This document shows positions 35,734 through 48,000 of a stretch of DNA of 64,000 nt, one piece after another. Both the position numbers and the translations under genes were made by a program. Numbering within the stretch: the first letter of the stretch is position 1; each line of letters begins with the position of its first letter. Below the pieces are notes generated by a model, which did not search any database, had not been told where the DNA came from, and saw nothing but the letters and a program-made list of their open reading frames with translations. This stretch comes from Guadua angustifolia. Its lineage: Eukaryota; Streptophyta; Magnoliopsida; Poales; Poaceae. The stretch covers positions 35,360,539 to 35,424,538 of the forward strand of contig CM070501.1 of assembly GCA_036346375.1 (NCBI GenBank), in the 5' to 3' direction.

Positions 35734-36574
35734 TCTCCGAGGATAATCCAAGGAGAGTTTGAGGAGGCGAGATTCCAACTCCTGCGAAGCGGTGCTTTTC
35801 ACGATCGTCGGATGGCGTAAACCGAAGTCGCACAAGAAGGGCGTGCCGTCTTCACGAAGGAGACATGAGCGATTAAAGAAAGCTGACGGGGTGCGAAACT
35901 TCAACCTTTGGCGGTCGAGCATTAACACCCACCTTTGGCGCTTGAGCGGCGGTGGCATGCATTAATGCTAGGCGAGGCCCACCAATTTCCAGGACTAATC
36001 GGTGATCGATACACGACAGTTTCGTCTCTTGAAGACAAACAATTGCAGGCAGGGTCGATTGAATAGTCTGCTTAACAGTTGCACACCGTGCAGGGCCGTT
36101 TAGGCCACGAACATTCCAACTGAGCACAGCGCAATCAGGCATTGAACATTTGAATAACAGCCAAAAGAAGGAGGCACATTAGAGAAGTAGCAGTGGCAGT
36201 ACATGAAGCAGGGTAACAAGCAGTGCTGTGAAGCAGTACATGAAGCAGGGTTCTTGGACTTTGAACGGAAGACATAAGAGTAGAAGAGCTGCCCTTGTAG
36301 AGAGCAGAGAAGCGGCAGCTTCGGATTCGATACACATAGCAAAAGCAGAGCAGCATATGGCTCACTAGACTGACCACCGTGGACTAGCAAAAGAGGATCC
36401 TAAGGAGTAAGGACTAGCAGAGTCAGCCCATGCTGGGCGTGAGGTCAGGCTGGATGAAGGACGCCATGTTCTGGACGCCATGTTGTCTTGGTCATTCAGT
36501 TGACAGATGTTCCGCAGGGCTGCCAAGGCATTAGCTGACAGGGGTTCCTTGAAGAGAGTGTCAAGCTTTGCCAT
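35734..36574 (-). pseudogene. LINE fragment: ORF1 end and start of endonuclease
   Basis: Minus-strand translation gives MPDCAVLSWNVRGLNGPARC (start 36142), then IVCLQETKLS. This is the N-terminus of the APE-type endonuclease of plant L1 LINE ORF2, with the conserved WNVRGL and QETK motifs. Upstream on the same strand (36574-36365) a frame, MAKLDTLFKEPLSANALAAL, may be the tail of ORF1. The endonuclease breaks off near 35870. The fragment lies exactly between the two copies of the 2-kb segment. Confidence 0.75.
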
Positions 36575-36676
36575 CCCCGCAAATATTTGTGGAAACCTGA
36601 TAGTACATACGTACTTTCTTGTCCAGTTTGGCTATCACAATTATGAGTCTATGACCAAGTCTCAATGTTAAATCGG

Positions 36677-36930
36677 ACAGGGATCTTATGTAGTTCCATA
36701 GAGACCGTAACTTAAGCAGTTTTTACGGGACTGTTCGATCCAAAATGGACGGTTCGGATCGAATGAAATCATTGTGCATTTTTTATTGTAGCAAGACATT
36801 GATCATCATATTATAGCAGAACACTGTTTATCTCGTTTTCAGTAGATCCGGGCTATCCAATGCTTCGATCACGGTTCACACCTGTAAGGACTACCTAAAT
36901 TACAGTCCCTACGGACTGCACTGATCCTGT
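36677..36930. mobile_element. MITE with CAGGGATCTG ends, copy 2
   Basis: Same element as 33831-34084, carried along in the segmental duplication. Its right end has lost a few bases (CTGATCCTGT). Confidence 0.65.
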
Positions 36931-37557
36931 TCTCTTGAAGATGCCTTTTGAACCACCTCCTTGGCGGATAACTTCTTCTAGTGCAGCCGTAACACCAGCA
37001 GGCATTTTGGTAGAAGACCTGGCAGCGTATATTGCAGCGCCAGAGCATAATACATTAATATGTTCCACACTCTTGCACTCTCTCCTTTATCTTGTGTTGT
37101 ACATAGGCCTTTTGAGGCTGATCCCTAGAAAAAAAAAAACAACAAAGAAACCGCCACCTTCTTTCAGGGACAACACTCCTTGGTCGGTTGGTCCTGGCCC
37201 CTGGGCATGCTTTAACCAAAAGTCCTTGTATAGAAAATCGTTGCCTGAGAGCCTAGCCTTGTTTAGTTGGCTCCGTGTGCTAGGGTGTACGCAGCTCGCA
37301 TGCGTTCGAGCGTCTTTCTCGATGCGGGCACTCGCGAAACCGAGTGCATATATGCGCCTATGTAGATATGTGTTTGTAGTTTGACTGTTGTTTTTCTGTT
37401 TTAATGAAATGACAGAGCTATTGTCTTGATTTCTACAGCCAAATAAGAATAGAACGGGCGCTGTTGGTTCTGCCGCACTCTGTACAGCACTTTCCTGCAC
37501 AAATGCACGGAATGGTGTACATCCTTCATGGTCCAATAAGCATAAGAGGAACAGTTA

Positions 37558-37829
37558 GAGTATGTACAATGGTATAGACAACTACTGTCTATAACAAACT
37601 AACATGTTATTTATAGACAGCGTTAGAGACAACTCATACAATGGTATAGACAGCTCATTTATGACTAGACAGCTTCTTCCTAGACATAACCTGTCTTGGT
37701 TCTTGTGCTAGAGTTGACTCTAAATTAAGAGACGGTTCACTCTCTAGATGCACCGTCTCGCATCCACATCATTTTTTATCCTACATGGCATAGCTTAGAG
37801 ACTGCTGATATGAACCATTATACATACTC
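37558..37829. mobile_element. Tourist-like MITE (272 bp), copy 2, uninterrupted
   Basis: Intact counterpart of 34698-35334, flanked by TTA at 37555-37557 and 37830-37832. It carries the empty target site of the 364-bp MITE. Confidence 0.8.
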
Positions 37830-38395
37830 TTAGACGAGAAGTGTGTGGAAGAAGATAAAACGTAATGCATCTAATTCTTCTTTCGAAGTGTTGAGCATAT
37901 CATAATGAAATTCATGAGTAAAAATTAATCACTATCTCAACACGTCTTTTACGGATAATGGATAAAATTTAGTTCCTTTTCCTCTAACATTTTTGTCCAC
38001 TACCTTTATCCTGTGTATTTCCGGCTCATTTCCTTTTCTCGCAATAGTACAAATAAATCGGGTTAAACCGGCATGGCATGAAAATGGAACGATATATCAA
38101 TAGGCTATGCCTGAGCTTGTTGGAGACGAATCAAGCCGGCACAATATGGTACGGCTGGCTGGCTGCACTATGATGGCATGGCATTGATCTAGACTCATGC
38201 TCCATCTTGCCCGTGCCGGCAAGGCAGGATGCCCAGGTCTAAATCGTGGTCCATGTCTGTTATTCACTAATTGAATCTGCGTCGATCGTGTTCATGCATG
38301 AAAACTGTGCATGTTTTATCTGTGGTTTTGTCCATGAGTCGCTCATTCTAGCTGAGTGATCACTACAAGCATGCATCAATTTCAGGTACCGATAA

Positions 38396-38690
38396 GCACT
38401 TCCTGTGTATAATTACCTCCTGGAATTAATCTGTACTATATATATACTGATGATGATGGAGGAGCTAGTACCGGTGCACCCATCACACGTACGTGCAACG
38501 TGAAGAAGCAAGATCAGCAGCGGCTGGCCAAGGACACCAGCATCGTGGTGAGTGGTGACCACGTGCGAGGGCGTGCGCAACCACCCCTGCGAGAAGCTCG
38601 ATCATGGCGGCGCTCAGCCCCAACCTCAAGCAGCGCCGCCGATTCCTCTCCCAGCTGTAATAATCAAGCTCCGATCCATCTTTAATAATC
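38396..38690 (+). other. Coding-like GC-rich island, function unknown
   Basis: A GC-richer stretch with an open frame containing KKQDQQRLAKDTSIV, followed by possible donor GTGAGTGG at 38547. It looks like an isolated exon or gene fragment, but I recognise no family and see no partner exons. The Ala/Ser/Pro-rich remainder of the frame may be chance. Confidence 0.2.
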
Positions 38691-38718
38691 CACAGGCTTC
38701 CATAACTTGGACGTCAGG

Positions 38719-38912
38719 CCACACAAATACCATGTATACTGTACACGTAGGTGTGTATATATATAGAGAGAATTGCTAATGTGCTCTCGAGAGCACGGAT
38801 CCACACAAATACCATGTATACTGTACACGTAGGTGTGTGTGTATATATATAGAGAGAGAGAATTGCTAATGTGCTCCGTGCTCTGAACATTAGCAATCTC
38901 TCTCTATATATA
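38719..38912. repeat. MITE-derived tandem and inverted repeats
   Basis: CCACACAAATACCATGTATA recurs 82 bp apart (38719 and 38801), each time leading into AGAGAGAATTGCTAATGTGC. After 38881 the same motif returns inverted (ACATTAGCAATCTCTCTC). GAGAGCACGGATCC reappears beyond the TRIM at 39166. This looks like a small MITE family with TATATA-rich ends that was duplicated and then interrupted. Confidence 0.6.
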
Positions 38913-39164
38913 TACCAGTTCACTCAAAAGCTTAGGCGATGAGGAAAGGTGGGCAATTCACTTATACTTCAACACTCCCCTCACGTCGCAGCTCCTCGGG
39001 CTTAGGGCGTAGAATAGAAGTGAATTGCAATTTTTTAATTGTGTCAACCGTCTTGAACTCGAGACCTCTTGGCTCTGATACCATATTGAGTTGCATGCAC
39101 CAACCAGTTCACCCAAAAGCTTAAGCTGATGAGGAAAGGTGGGCAATTCACTTATACTTCAACA
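38913..39164 (-). mobile_element. TRIM: miniature LTR retrotransposon with PBS and PPT
   Basis: On the minus strand a 78-bp LTR (39164-39087) begins TGTTGAAGTATAAGTGAATT and ends CA. Then comes a primer-binding site, TGGTATCAGAGCC (39083-39071), complementary to the 3' end of initiator tRNA-Met. About 110 bp follow, then a polypurine tract GTGAGGGGAG (38984-38975) and a second LTR starting at 38974, which stops after about 60 bp. There is no coding capacity. This is a TRIM in all its parts, apart from the cut second LTR. Confidence 0.88.
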
Positions 39165-39234
39165 CGAGAGCACGGATCCTTCCGTCCTCTCGAGAACTTT
39201 CTTAATCTGTGACAAAAATATTCGATCTGAACTA

Positions 39235-39415
39235 CAAATAAAGAAATTTTACTGTGTATTATATTGATAGCATACGATGGTAGTAGAAATCAGATATAAT
39301 TATTGATTTATTAAGGATATTTCTACTACTTTACTATTGGAGAAAATATAAATAAATACTATCTAATATGATCTATTAAATTTAAAAGAATAAAAAAGAG
39401 TTTTATGAATATACA
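39235..39415 (+). repeat. Dispersed repeat, family B copy 2
   Basis: Related to 19370-19590: TAGTAGAAATCAGAT, GGATATTTCTACTACT, ATATAAATAAATACT, then TCTAATATGATCTATTA. Non-coding and of unknown class. 39416-39830 shows nothing else. Confidence 0.55.
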
Positions 39416-40738
39416 CATGAGTAACTACAAGCTGAATTCACCGTTCTTTCCAATCTCATGGGATGTTGGTTTCTTGAAAAATACCACCTTGATTTTGTAC
39501 TGAAAATGAGTTTCTTCAACGGGTGCTGTTTGACATGGTCAAGAATGGGTTAGGGCTAGCGTTATTCCTCAATTTGCGATATATTTTCTCGTTTCAAAAG
39601 AATTCAGGATGTATCTAAAATAAATACTCTGTTATATTTCTGATACTCTTTTTTAATGCATGGCAAAGTTACTGCCGTTGCAGTTTTTTTAAGAGGATTC
39701 AACTGGCTCATGGGCCTATCTTTCTTAAAAAAAAACGCTAGAAATACGCAAAGCGTGCCCGTCTGCCCAATCTAGCCCATACATGAGACCACGGAGGACG
39801 TAAGAAAAGCCCACCCGCACAATTCCATTCCCATCGTCCTCACCCATCTCGCCCTAGCTTCCTCCTGGCGAGCAGCAGCGACGCGCCGACGGCCGGGTAA
39901 TCTCCCCCATCAATTTTCTATCGCTCAGTTCGTCTTTATTTTTTTTTCCCTGCGATCTCGATGCCCCTCTCGATGATTTCGACTCCATCGTAGCCTTGGC
40001 GAAAATATTAGCTAGCTGCTATGGTTTTAGGAACGAAGCAGATTCCGAGGTTTTTCACCAAGGGGAAAGCCAGTTACTCGGCTTTCTTTGGAGAATCGAT
40101 TCCGCTTTTCGGTGAGAGCGGCGGCCGTAAGTTGAAGCTTCGCTACGGATGTTGTACGCCGGGAACGGCAAAATCTGTCCAGCACTCCAGCTGCGATTGA
40201 CGCAATCTACATCTGGCGTGAATTGTGAATTGCCGGTATGTCAACGTGGCTATGGGCGCAGTTTCTCTAGAAAGAAAGAAAAAAAATCCAATTCTTCATT
40301 CACTGAGCGGATCATGTTAACATGAACAATTAGTTGTTTCCTTTACCAAACTGAATCAGAGATTACTTAGTTGTATTGTAGTTTTTGGGGGCATGTTGCA
40401 GCCCATTGTCCACTAAAGGGAGTACAATATGGCAGCATGGGTTACTAGGTGTAAGACGAATGCGCAATGAAATAAATTTTGAATTTTGCTGCCTATGCTT
40501 TGTTTTTATATGAAGCTTATAGTGCACATGAAGTTGTGTTGTGATACGATTATTTAGATTTTTTTTGGTAGGATCAGGGTACTTAAGTTTGCCTTTATTT
40601 TTTTTAATGGGAATAGTTGGTGAGATCCCTACTGAAAAACCTTGCTTCTAGTTAAGCATTAACTAATATAAATTTTTCCATTTCTCTTTTCACATTGCAG
40701 GGAGGTGAAAAACATCAAGGGAAACCTGGTCCTAGAAA

Positions 40739-41286
40739 ATGAACAAGGGCAAGATTTTCAAGTTGGCAAAAGGATTTAGAGGAAGGGCAAAAAATTGCAT
40801 AAGGATAGCAAGGGAGAGGGTTGAAAAAGCCTTGCAATATTCCTACAGGGATAGGCGTAACAAGAAGAGGGACATGCGATCCCTTTGGATTGAGCGCATC
40901 AATGCTGGTACACGATTGCATGGGGTATGTATCAGTTGCACTCAAGCTGTCAAAAGGAAAGGAATTTTGGTATTGGATAGGAATATCTAATCACCATAAG
41001 TCTTTTGCATGCTCATTTTAAAACAAACAGTTCAAGATAAGATAACACTACCAGCGCTGCATTCTGCTGTTTAAGTAGCTCTTTTCTTGCATCTGACTAC
41101 CAGGTGAACTATGGCAATTTCATGCATGGATTGATGAAGGAGAACATCCAACTCAACAGGAAGGTGCTCTCAGAGCTGTCAATGCATGAACCATACAGCT
41201 TCAAGGCACTTGTTGATGTATCTCGCAATGCATTTCCTGGGAACAGGCCGCCTGTCAAAAAGGAGGGTCTAGCAGCTATCCTATAA
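40739..41286 (+). CDS. RPL20: Bacterial-type ribosomal protein L20 (bL20), organellar
   Basis: Two coding exons, 40739-40924 and 41104-41286, with a GT-AG intron of 179 bp, encode 122 residues. The family core is plain: KLAKGFRGRAKN, ARERVEKALQYSYRDRRNKK, RDMRSLWIERINAG, then NFMHGLMKENIQLNRKVLSE, in the same order as bacterial L20, which binds 23S rRNA early in large-subunit assembly. The length is right for the family. There is no obvious transit peptide. The chloroplast genome of plants carries its own rpl20, so this nuclear copy most likely serves the mitochondrial ribosome (inference). A probable 5' UTR exon ends at 39896 (GGCCGG|GTAATC) and joins at 40701 (TTGCAG|GGAGG), so the 804-bp first intron lies wholly in the leader. 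No TATA box was seen. Confidence 0.94.
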
Positions 41287-43408
41287 AACTATTTGTCCAA
41301 TAAGTCACCGCACTCATGATAGTCTCCCCTTCATGGCAACTGAAGTTACTGCAAGTCTACTACTATTGCCTTTCAGCTTGTATCCTTAGGATGAGTCTGG
41401 GTGACTCATCGTATTTAGGTAATTTCCTGTAGTATTCTCTATAGCAGGAAACATCTTACTGCATTATTGTTCTTTTGGCCCTTTCTGTTGGTCTTATGGG
41501 GAGAGTTCTCTGTGTACTGTTGACAAATTCAGTATATTGATTATGAATTCTGTAGCAAGATACACAGATTGATGGCCCTAGTCGTTTCTTTATAATGGTG
41601 ATCATGTGGCCTATCAAACTTCGCAAGCTTGGTTTCTTCTGATGTCTTCGTTGATTTTTGCAAGTAGTTTGCAGGAATTAGACAGTTAACAAAGCACCCC
41701 TGCTTCTAAATGTATACTTCTACAGTTCTTTTATTTAGAGAAAAAAGCAATATTGCGTGGACCTTTCAGTTTTGTTGCAGAGGTATAATGCATGATAGTC
41801 CAGAATGACCGTGAAGTTCCACTTGAAGGCTTATGAAACTACATTTTATTGATTCAGATGTGGTGCTCCAAATCTCAACTTCTCCTTGGCATGTACTTCA
41901 TATGCAGGATGTATGATCAACCCCAGAATGAAAGAAACAAACTTTCTTTTTTGATTTGTTCTTTTCGGTTTTTACCTTTCCTAATGTATTAGAGGAACTG
42001 TGTTTTCCTGATAGCCATCTTCATTCTGACAAAGGGTATATATGTGCATGTCAGATACATGTTGTGTAGAACTTCAAATTCTGCCAAAGTAAAGTTCGTA
42101 CTCAAAAGGCATATAGCAACAGAGCCGCACCTCCAGAACATAATTATTCTTTTACATGTTATATATGGGCCTAGCATTGCATTGATTAGCTACCAGGGCT
42201 AGCTAATGTGTATTTGCTGCCAGGCAGCTTCAACTGTAATATGCATTCAGGCATGCCCTTGAGGAATGTGGTCTGGATTCTAGCTAATGCATGATAATTC
42301 TTAGTTCCTTACGGAGACAAGCCACAATGTATGATGCAAAATGATGTCGTGTGTACAGAAATTATAGGCTAAACTTTTCGGTGTTTGCTACTTGGCCTAG
42401 AGCTCTCCTTTTCCTTTCCGAACGGAATAAGAAGAAAGTGAAGACAGAAATTCTGATTCCAGGAATTTACTTCTGCACACAGATTTTGTTTGATTCCCCT
42501 TTCAAGTCTCCATAACGAAATGGACATCAAATCTGCACATCGCTTTTTTGTCTCCATGCGAAGTGGGAACAGTGTATGTTGATTAGTAGAGCACCAAAGC
42601 CATGCAGCTGGTGCGCTTTGGGTTGCTAGTTTCTCTTGGCTGGAATGCACATATATCTATCAATTGATGAGAGAATAAAGCAGCCGTGCATGATTGCATT
42701 ATCGGCAGTGTATTCTGAAAACTATAAATCCACAACTTTTCATCCTCTTTACGGGTTGTAGAAAGGGCCCATAGTGTCTATACTGGAACAAAAAATTGTG
42801 CGAACTTGTGAGGGATGTTCTTTGCTTGCTTTGTTCATGTGATCTTCTACCATTCACTCTCAGTCCCTCATCAGATATGTCATTTTCTCTTCTTGCTTTT
42901 CGATTAAAATATATTAATGGACACAGCCATCAAGCATATACATATTGTCGTTTGTACAATCAGAATTGTTCCCTTGGCACTTGTCTCAGAAATGCTGCAT
43001 GTGGAATCGGTTCTCTACTAGATGTGATGTTTTTGAAAGCTCTGTACTTCTTAATCTAACATGGTACTGTTTGATTTTACTTAAAAATGTTCATTTGTTG
43101 TACCTTTTTGGACAATTCTACTGCTTAGGTAGCAACAAATTCTACTTCCTAATTTAAAACGGCACCGTGTTGAAGCTGCGGTTTCAATAACGTGGAACCA
43201 GGAGGGATCTGTCATGTGGCCGTATGGTAAGAGGTGCCATTATGCCCTCGTCCCTCGAATTTGAATTCTAGGATCAGAAATCACGGTGTTCTGCTCATCT
43301 AATTTTTTTTTCGCGATGTGCTCATCTAAAATTCTAGTGCTTAGGTAACAAATTTGGTTAAAATGACTAAATGACATGTAATACGTTATTTTGTCTTTTG
43401 AATGAACT
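41287..43408. other. 3' flank of the L20 gene and intergenic DNA
   Basis: The first few hundred bases are the likely 3' UTR. Beyond that I see no gene, repeat or RNA. Confidence 0.45.
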
Positions 43409-43454
43409 ATATATATATATATGTATGTATGTATACATACATACATATATATAC

Positions 43455-43514
<60 letters not shown>

Positions 43515-43550
43515 GCAGTATACACGTATATATACGTGTATATATATAAA
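43409..43550. repeat. TA-rich microsatellite
   Basis: Runs of (TA)n, (GTAT)n and (CATA)n, including an uninterrupted TA tract of about 45 bp at 43467-43512. Self-complementary and probably length-variable. The Tyr/Ile repeat frames read from it are not genes. Confidence 0.95.
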
Positions 43551-43934
43551 TGATTCCATACTATCAAGAACATAATATTAGATTGACCCACCTTGAGGCA
43601 CCGCGGGAATAATTATATTCTTAACTGTCATCAATTGTCTTATACATAATGCATGTGGGATCCTTAGACCTGAAATCATCATAGCTTCCTACATATGTAG
43701 TAGTTTACTTAATGGTTGCCAAATGCTACTCCATAACCGGATAGTCATAAAGGTATCTTTCAGGTTTACTATGAAACATACAGAGCGATTAAGATGTCAT
43801 TTGCTCCTCATATATAACGGGAGTAATATCTCTATGCCCCTTGATGTGGTTGGATTTGGAAAGTACATGGCCATGTTAAATGTGGTTGAAGGGTCAACTA
43901 CAGCTAAGTAATCATACCTATACTAAACTCCGAA

Positions 43935-44345
43935 GGATTCGCCGCTTGGGAGCGCACTCGCAGCTGGCTCGGCTAGGTTTTTTTTTCGCGTGTAGATCCC
44001 TAAAAAAATGTGTAATTACGTATAGGTTCTTCCCGCGGTTTTTTACAAAAAGGATCTTTTGGTTCAGAGAAATAGCGAATCTTTCGTGAAAGGATCCTAA
44101 ATAAATACGGAAAAAGACGTAGTTACGTTTGGATCATTCCAGGTATTTTTCACAAAAAGGACCTTTCGATTTCGCACAATCACGGATCTTTCGTAAGAGG
44201 ACCTCAGATAAATGCAAAAAAACGTGATTGCGTTTGTATCCTTTCAACCGTTTCATGCGTTTTCTCGATGATTTAAAAAACCGCTGAAAAAAAGAAATTT
44301 TTTCTGCGAAAAAAGCAAAGCACGCGGCGTATCACGCTGCGAAAA
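43935..44345 (-). repeat. Unclassified about 400-bp dispersed element, copy 2
   Basis: Reverse-complement counterpart of 21085-21480, matching along the whole length, including the internal 109-bp unit array (GGACCTCAGATAAATGCAAA and GGATCCTAAATAAATACGG as seen on this strand). The boundary motifs are GGCTCGGCT near 43968 and GGCGTATCACGCTGCG near 44327. Confidence 0.75.
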
Positions 44346-44794
44346 ACTATCCTAGGTCACTACAAGATCGAGTGAATGATGGAGCTAGCAAAGGATGACA
44401 CATCTTGCCTTAAGTTTAATTTGGTATCATTAGGCAAAGAGATCAACACATAAGTATTATGCGTATTCGAGTGTCACTATGTCTTGCTAGGGACCGCTCT
44501 CAACTTGTGATCGGAAGGTTTTCTTGTTCAGATGAATACATATGAATCTACAGGGTCACACACTTAATGGTAAGCGCTACTAAGTTGCTGCTATGTTGAT
44601 CTGATCGAGGACGATCCACGACATATGTGAGGAACGTGAGGAGCTTCGGTAGAAGACGATCAACAGCCAAGGATGTTGGACGATCGATTACTTCTTCTAC
44701 ATCAATGTACATGACGTTGGACTGGGGTACTCTACCTCTTCTTCCACTATACTACACATACAATTGTAATGATATATAATCTTTTACTTGTATG

Positions 44795-45020
44795 TGTTGA
44801 AGTATAAGTGATTTGCCCAACTTTTCTCATTAGCTTGAGCTTTTGGGTGAAATGGTTGATACATGCAACTCATGATGGCATCAAAGCCAAGAGATCTTGA
44901 GTTCAAGACTCGGTTGGTGCAATTAAAAATAATTATTACAGCTCACTTCTATTTCACGTCTTAGGTTCCTTTCTTTATTAGCTTAAGTTTTTGGATAAGT
45001 TGATTGGTGCGTGCAACTCA
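44795..45020 (+). mobile_element. TRIM retrotransposon, second copy, 3' LTR truncated
   Basis: A 78-bp 5' LTR (44795-44872) starts TGTTGAAGTATAAGTGATTT and ends CTCA, like the LTR at 39087-39164. The primer-binding site has decayed to TGGCATCAAAGCC. The internal region follows, and then a 3' LTR that lacks its first about 28 bp and ends at 45020. The last part (ATTGGTGC...CAACTCAATA...CCTTCTATTATG) is repeated at 45043-45082. Confidence 0.75.
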
Positions 45021-45085
45021 ATAATCGACCTTCTATTATGCTGATTGGTGCATACAACTCAATAGTACGACCTTCTATTATGCGT

Positions 45086-48000
45086 GAGATAATTTTTTAT
45101 TTTGCATTGACCCGTGTCCCAAAAACATGACATCAGTTGGACTTGCTGTGAACTTCTTTCACATCCAATGTATCCTTTATGGCAGAGACAACAGTCGGTG
45201 AACGACGCAAAATCCACCGGGAGAAGTCTTGACAGAACATTCACGAAGAGTCTAGTAAATCAGGACGTCTAGCCTGTCATACATCGAGAAGTTTCTCATC
45301 GAAGCTTTTTTGTGAAGAAAAGTCGTAAAAAATGTTCCACTATTCCATTGAGATCCCAGTGGATGAATTTTGCTCCGTAGCTCGTAGCCATGTCTTTTTG
45401 AGTGGTCAATCACTTTTGGACATATAGCCTAAAATTCTAGCGAAGGAAAGGAATATTAGCCATGATTTCCGTCAGGACAGGGTATACGTTTTTGCAATTT
45501 GCAGTCACCTAAATGCTAAGGCTGAAATGGCTTCTGTTTCTACTCAGAAAGCTTCACCATTGGACCATTTCAATGAAGACACACCCCCAAAGTTACCATC
45601 ATGCATGAAAGCAACCTACATCAAGTTGTTTTTGTTGTTTGTTTTTTTTAATTCAAGCACATTGAAGCGATCTCTTGGAGCAGAGGAGTTGCTCGCCATC
45701 GAATCTTAAGACTGGTGGCCATCTTTGGAAAAATACTGGTCATGCTCATCACTGCACGTCGACTCAAGAGATTTGGGTAAGAGAGTTTGACCATTTGCTC
45801 CTGACGATGCTGCAAGTTGCAACCTAATAGTTGGTGCCCTGGCTGCATCACCTTCCCTCTAGAAGCACAGTCCAAACGCTTAGCATGATAGTCATATGTT
45901 TCATATATATTTTGTGGCCTTGCTTGTAAGGTTGCTTTTCTCAGTACGGTTTCTCTGTTCCATTCAGTTATTTTCTTTTCCTTCTGACAAGCTCCGATAC
46001 TTACAGCCAAGTCCCTTGATTTTCTTCATCAAGTGGATACTTGTTGTAATTTACTCGTTAACTCTTCCATAAATCACATCCAGAATGATTTTGCTTGGCC
46101 CTTAGCGAGAGGCATTGCAAATCCACCATAGGGTTTCTTCCTGTGTTGCCTTACATTATCCTGTGCTATCTCCATCAGCTAGGAAACTATTTACTTGACA
46201 TTCTGAGGTTAGTCTAGTGTTAGGTGGGTCGATGGCTCTCTCCGAAAAAATCAGAGCACTCCTTTAGACATTCGCTGTGGCATTTCATTTTCTCACTCTC
46301 ACTTCAGGGTGGTTGATCTCCCGTACGTTGTTCGATTACGATAGCGTCGCGCGTGTAGTGCAGGTACGACAGGCAGTTTAGCCTTGCACTCGGTCTGGGT
46401 CCTCTGGGAGACGTAGATGCAACATGTTTGCAAGCCATTATTTGTCAAATTTCGTCAGGTTGGACGATCCAACAAGTCATATAGCCTTCTGTCTATTTCT
46501 TCAGAGTTGGTAGTTCCTGTAAGGGAAAAGGGGTAGTTGGCTTCTTCATGCCATTAATTAATTAATGTCCCTTAAGCCAAAGAAAAATCGTGAGATCATA
46601 GGGGGAGTGGCATGCAAAATTCACCAAAAAACCACCGAGAATATATTGAAACTTATAAAGTGTCCCCTTTTCTTAAAGAAACAGTAGAGGTTATGTTTGT
46701 ATACAACATTAACATTGTTAGATTGGGTGTAAAGGAAATCTTTTGGGAAAAAAATGCTACTTCATGTGCAAGTAAGCTAGCTGCCTTCTAATGCAATTGT
46801 ACTCTTTGGACAACCGGTATTTTTTTTTATAACGGAAGATTTTTATTAATTTCAAGAACATTACATCGAGATGACACAAGTCCTCAAAATTGCTTCCGGC
46901 CTCTGCTTAAAAAAGCACACAGCCAAATAAAAGAAAAGTAAAAGTAAACGGGCACAATCTAGTAACTTTCTGTCTTCCGCTCTTTTTTTTGCCTTTTGTT
47001 CTTGACCGTTTGTTGAAATGGAAAGTGTTCATATCTCGTTGCATGCAAGTTTGCCGTGCTCCGCAGCATGCTATTTTTGGAGGAAGAATTATGTGCAGTG
47101 ATAGCCTCTGATGACTCAGGAGTACTTCTCGATCGAATGCATGATGGATCTCATGACGACCTGATAGAATCCATAGCATTTCAATTTGGTTTTAAATCCT
47201 ACTGTATATTATTTAACTTTATTATTCATAGTCTTCCTAATTTACATTGCAAATTCCGACAGGGAACATGCATAACAACCTAGCCAATTACAAATTTTCC
47301 TTTATTCATCATTTTCCTTTTGCCTTGTTGATCGTCTGATGGCCAACTTCATCTTTCTTTTTTTTCCTTTGGAAACATCCATGACTCCATGTTGCTGCTC
47401 TGTCTCAGCTGGAATGGACTAAATATAGATCTAATGACGAAACATATGCAGAAGACTTGTACAAGTAATGCACCACTGAACTTAAGAATACGCCATATCA
47501 TCCAATTATACTCATTCGTCTGTTGAAGCATATAATTTTGCTTGATTTATGGTTATAAACTATGCTTTGCTAACAACTTGGGTTGACTTTGCGATTTACG
47601 TGACCAAGTTTATTGCTCAACTGCCCAGTTTTCAAGTACTTAATCGTGGTTCACGGAACATGATGTATGTTCATTTCATTCTAGAATGCAAAAAATGCAT
47701 ATAAGCTGGTCGTTCTTGTTTTTCATTGGAAAATAGCTCTATCTGCACGGCTAGGAATCTCTCTCTGTCCCTACTACTTAGCTTAAAATTGAACTACTCT
47801 GAGGCTCTGAGCTGAGCCTAACATAGTGCAGAGATCATTTGCCTGGTAGTAGTGCAGCTCTAGCCTCGAGCTGACACTTAGCTTAGAAGATACTGCTACT
47901 CCTGTCATACTGCAAGTCAAACGCGCTCCTCTCTTTCCTGTTTCGGTGTAGTGCTCAGATGAAATCACTAGCTAGAGCCTCTAGTCAACTAGCTTCAGAT

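Larger units (their letters stand above)
36575..38235 (+). repeat. 2-kb directly duplicated segment, copy 2
   Basis: Matches 33682-35733. It lacks about 38 bp near 36675 (the deletion joint shares CG on both sides) and the 364-bp MITE. The start-to-start distance to copy 1 is 2893 bp, and copy 2 begins exactly where the LINE fragment ends, so the layout is that of a tandem duplication whose second copy is incomplete. Confidence 0.93.

Noticed and set aside
33682..38235. The 2-kb direct repeats as LTRs of a retrotransposon
   Set aside because: Ends are CCCC...CCA rather than TG...CA, no primer-binding site or polypurine tract borders them, and the middle is a LINE fragment.
43367..43591. Tyr/Ile-rich open frames near 43.4 kb
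   Set aside because: They are readings of the TA-rich microsatellite.
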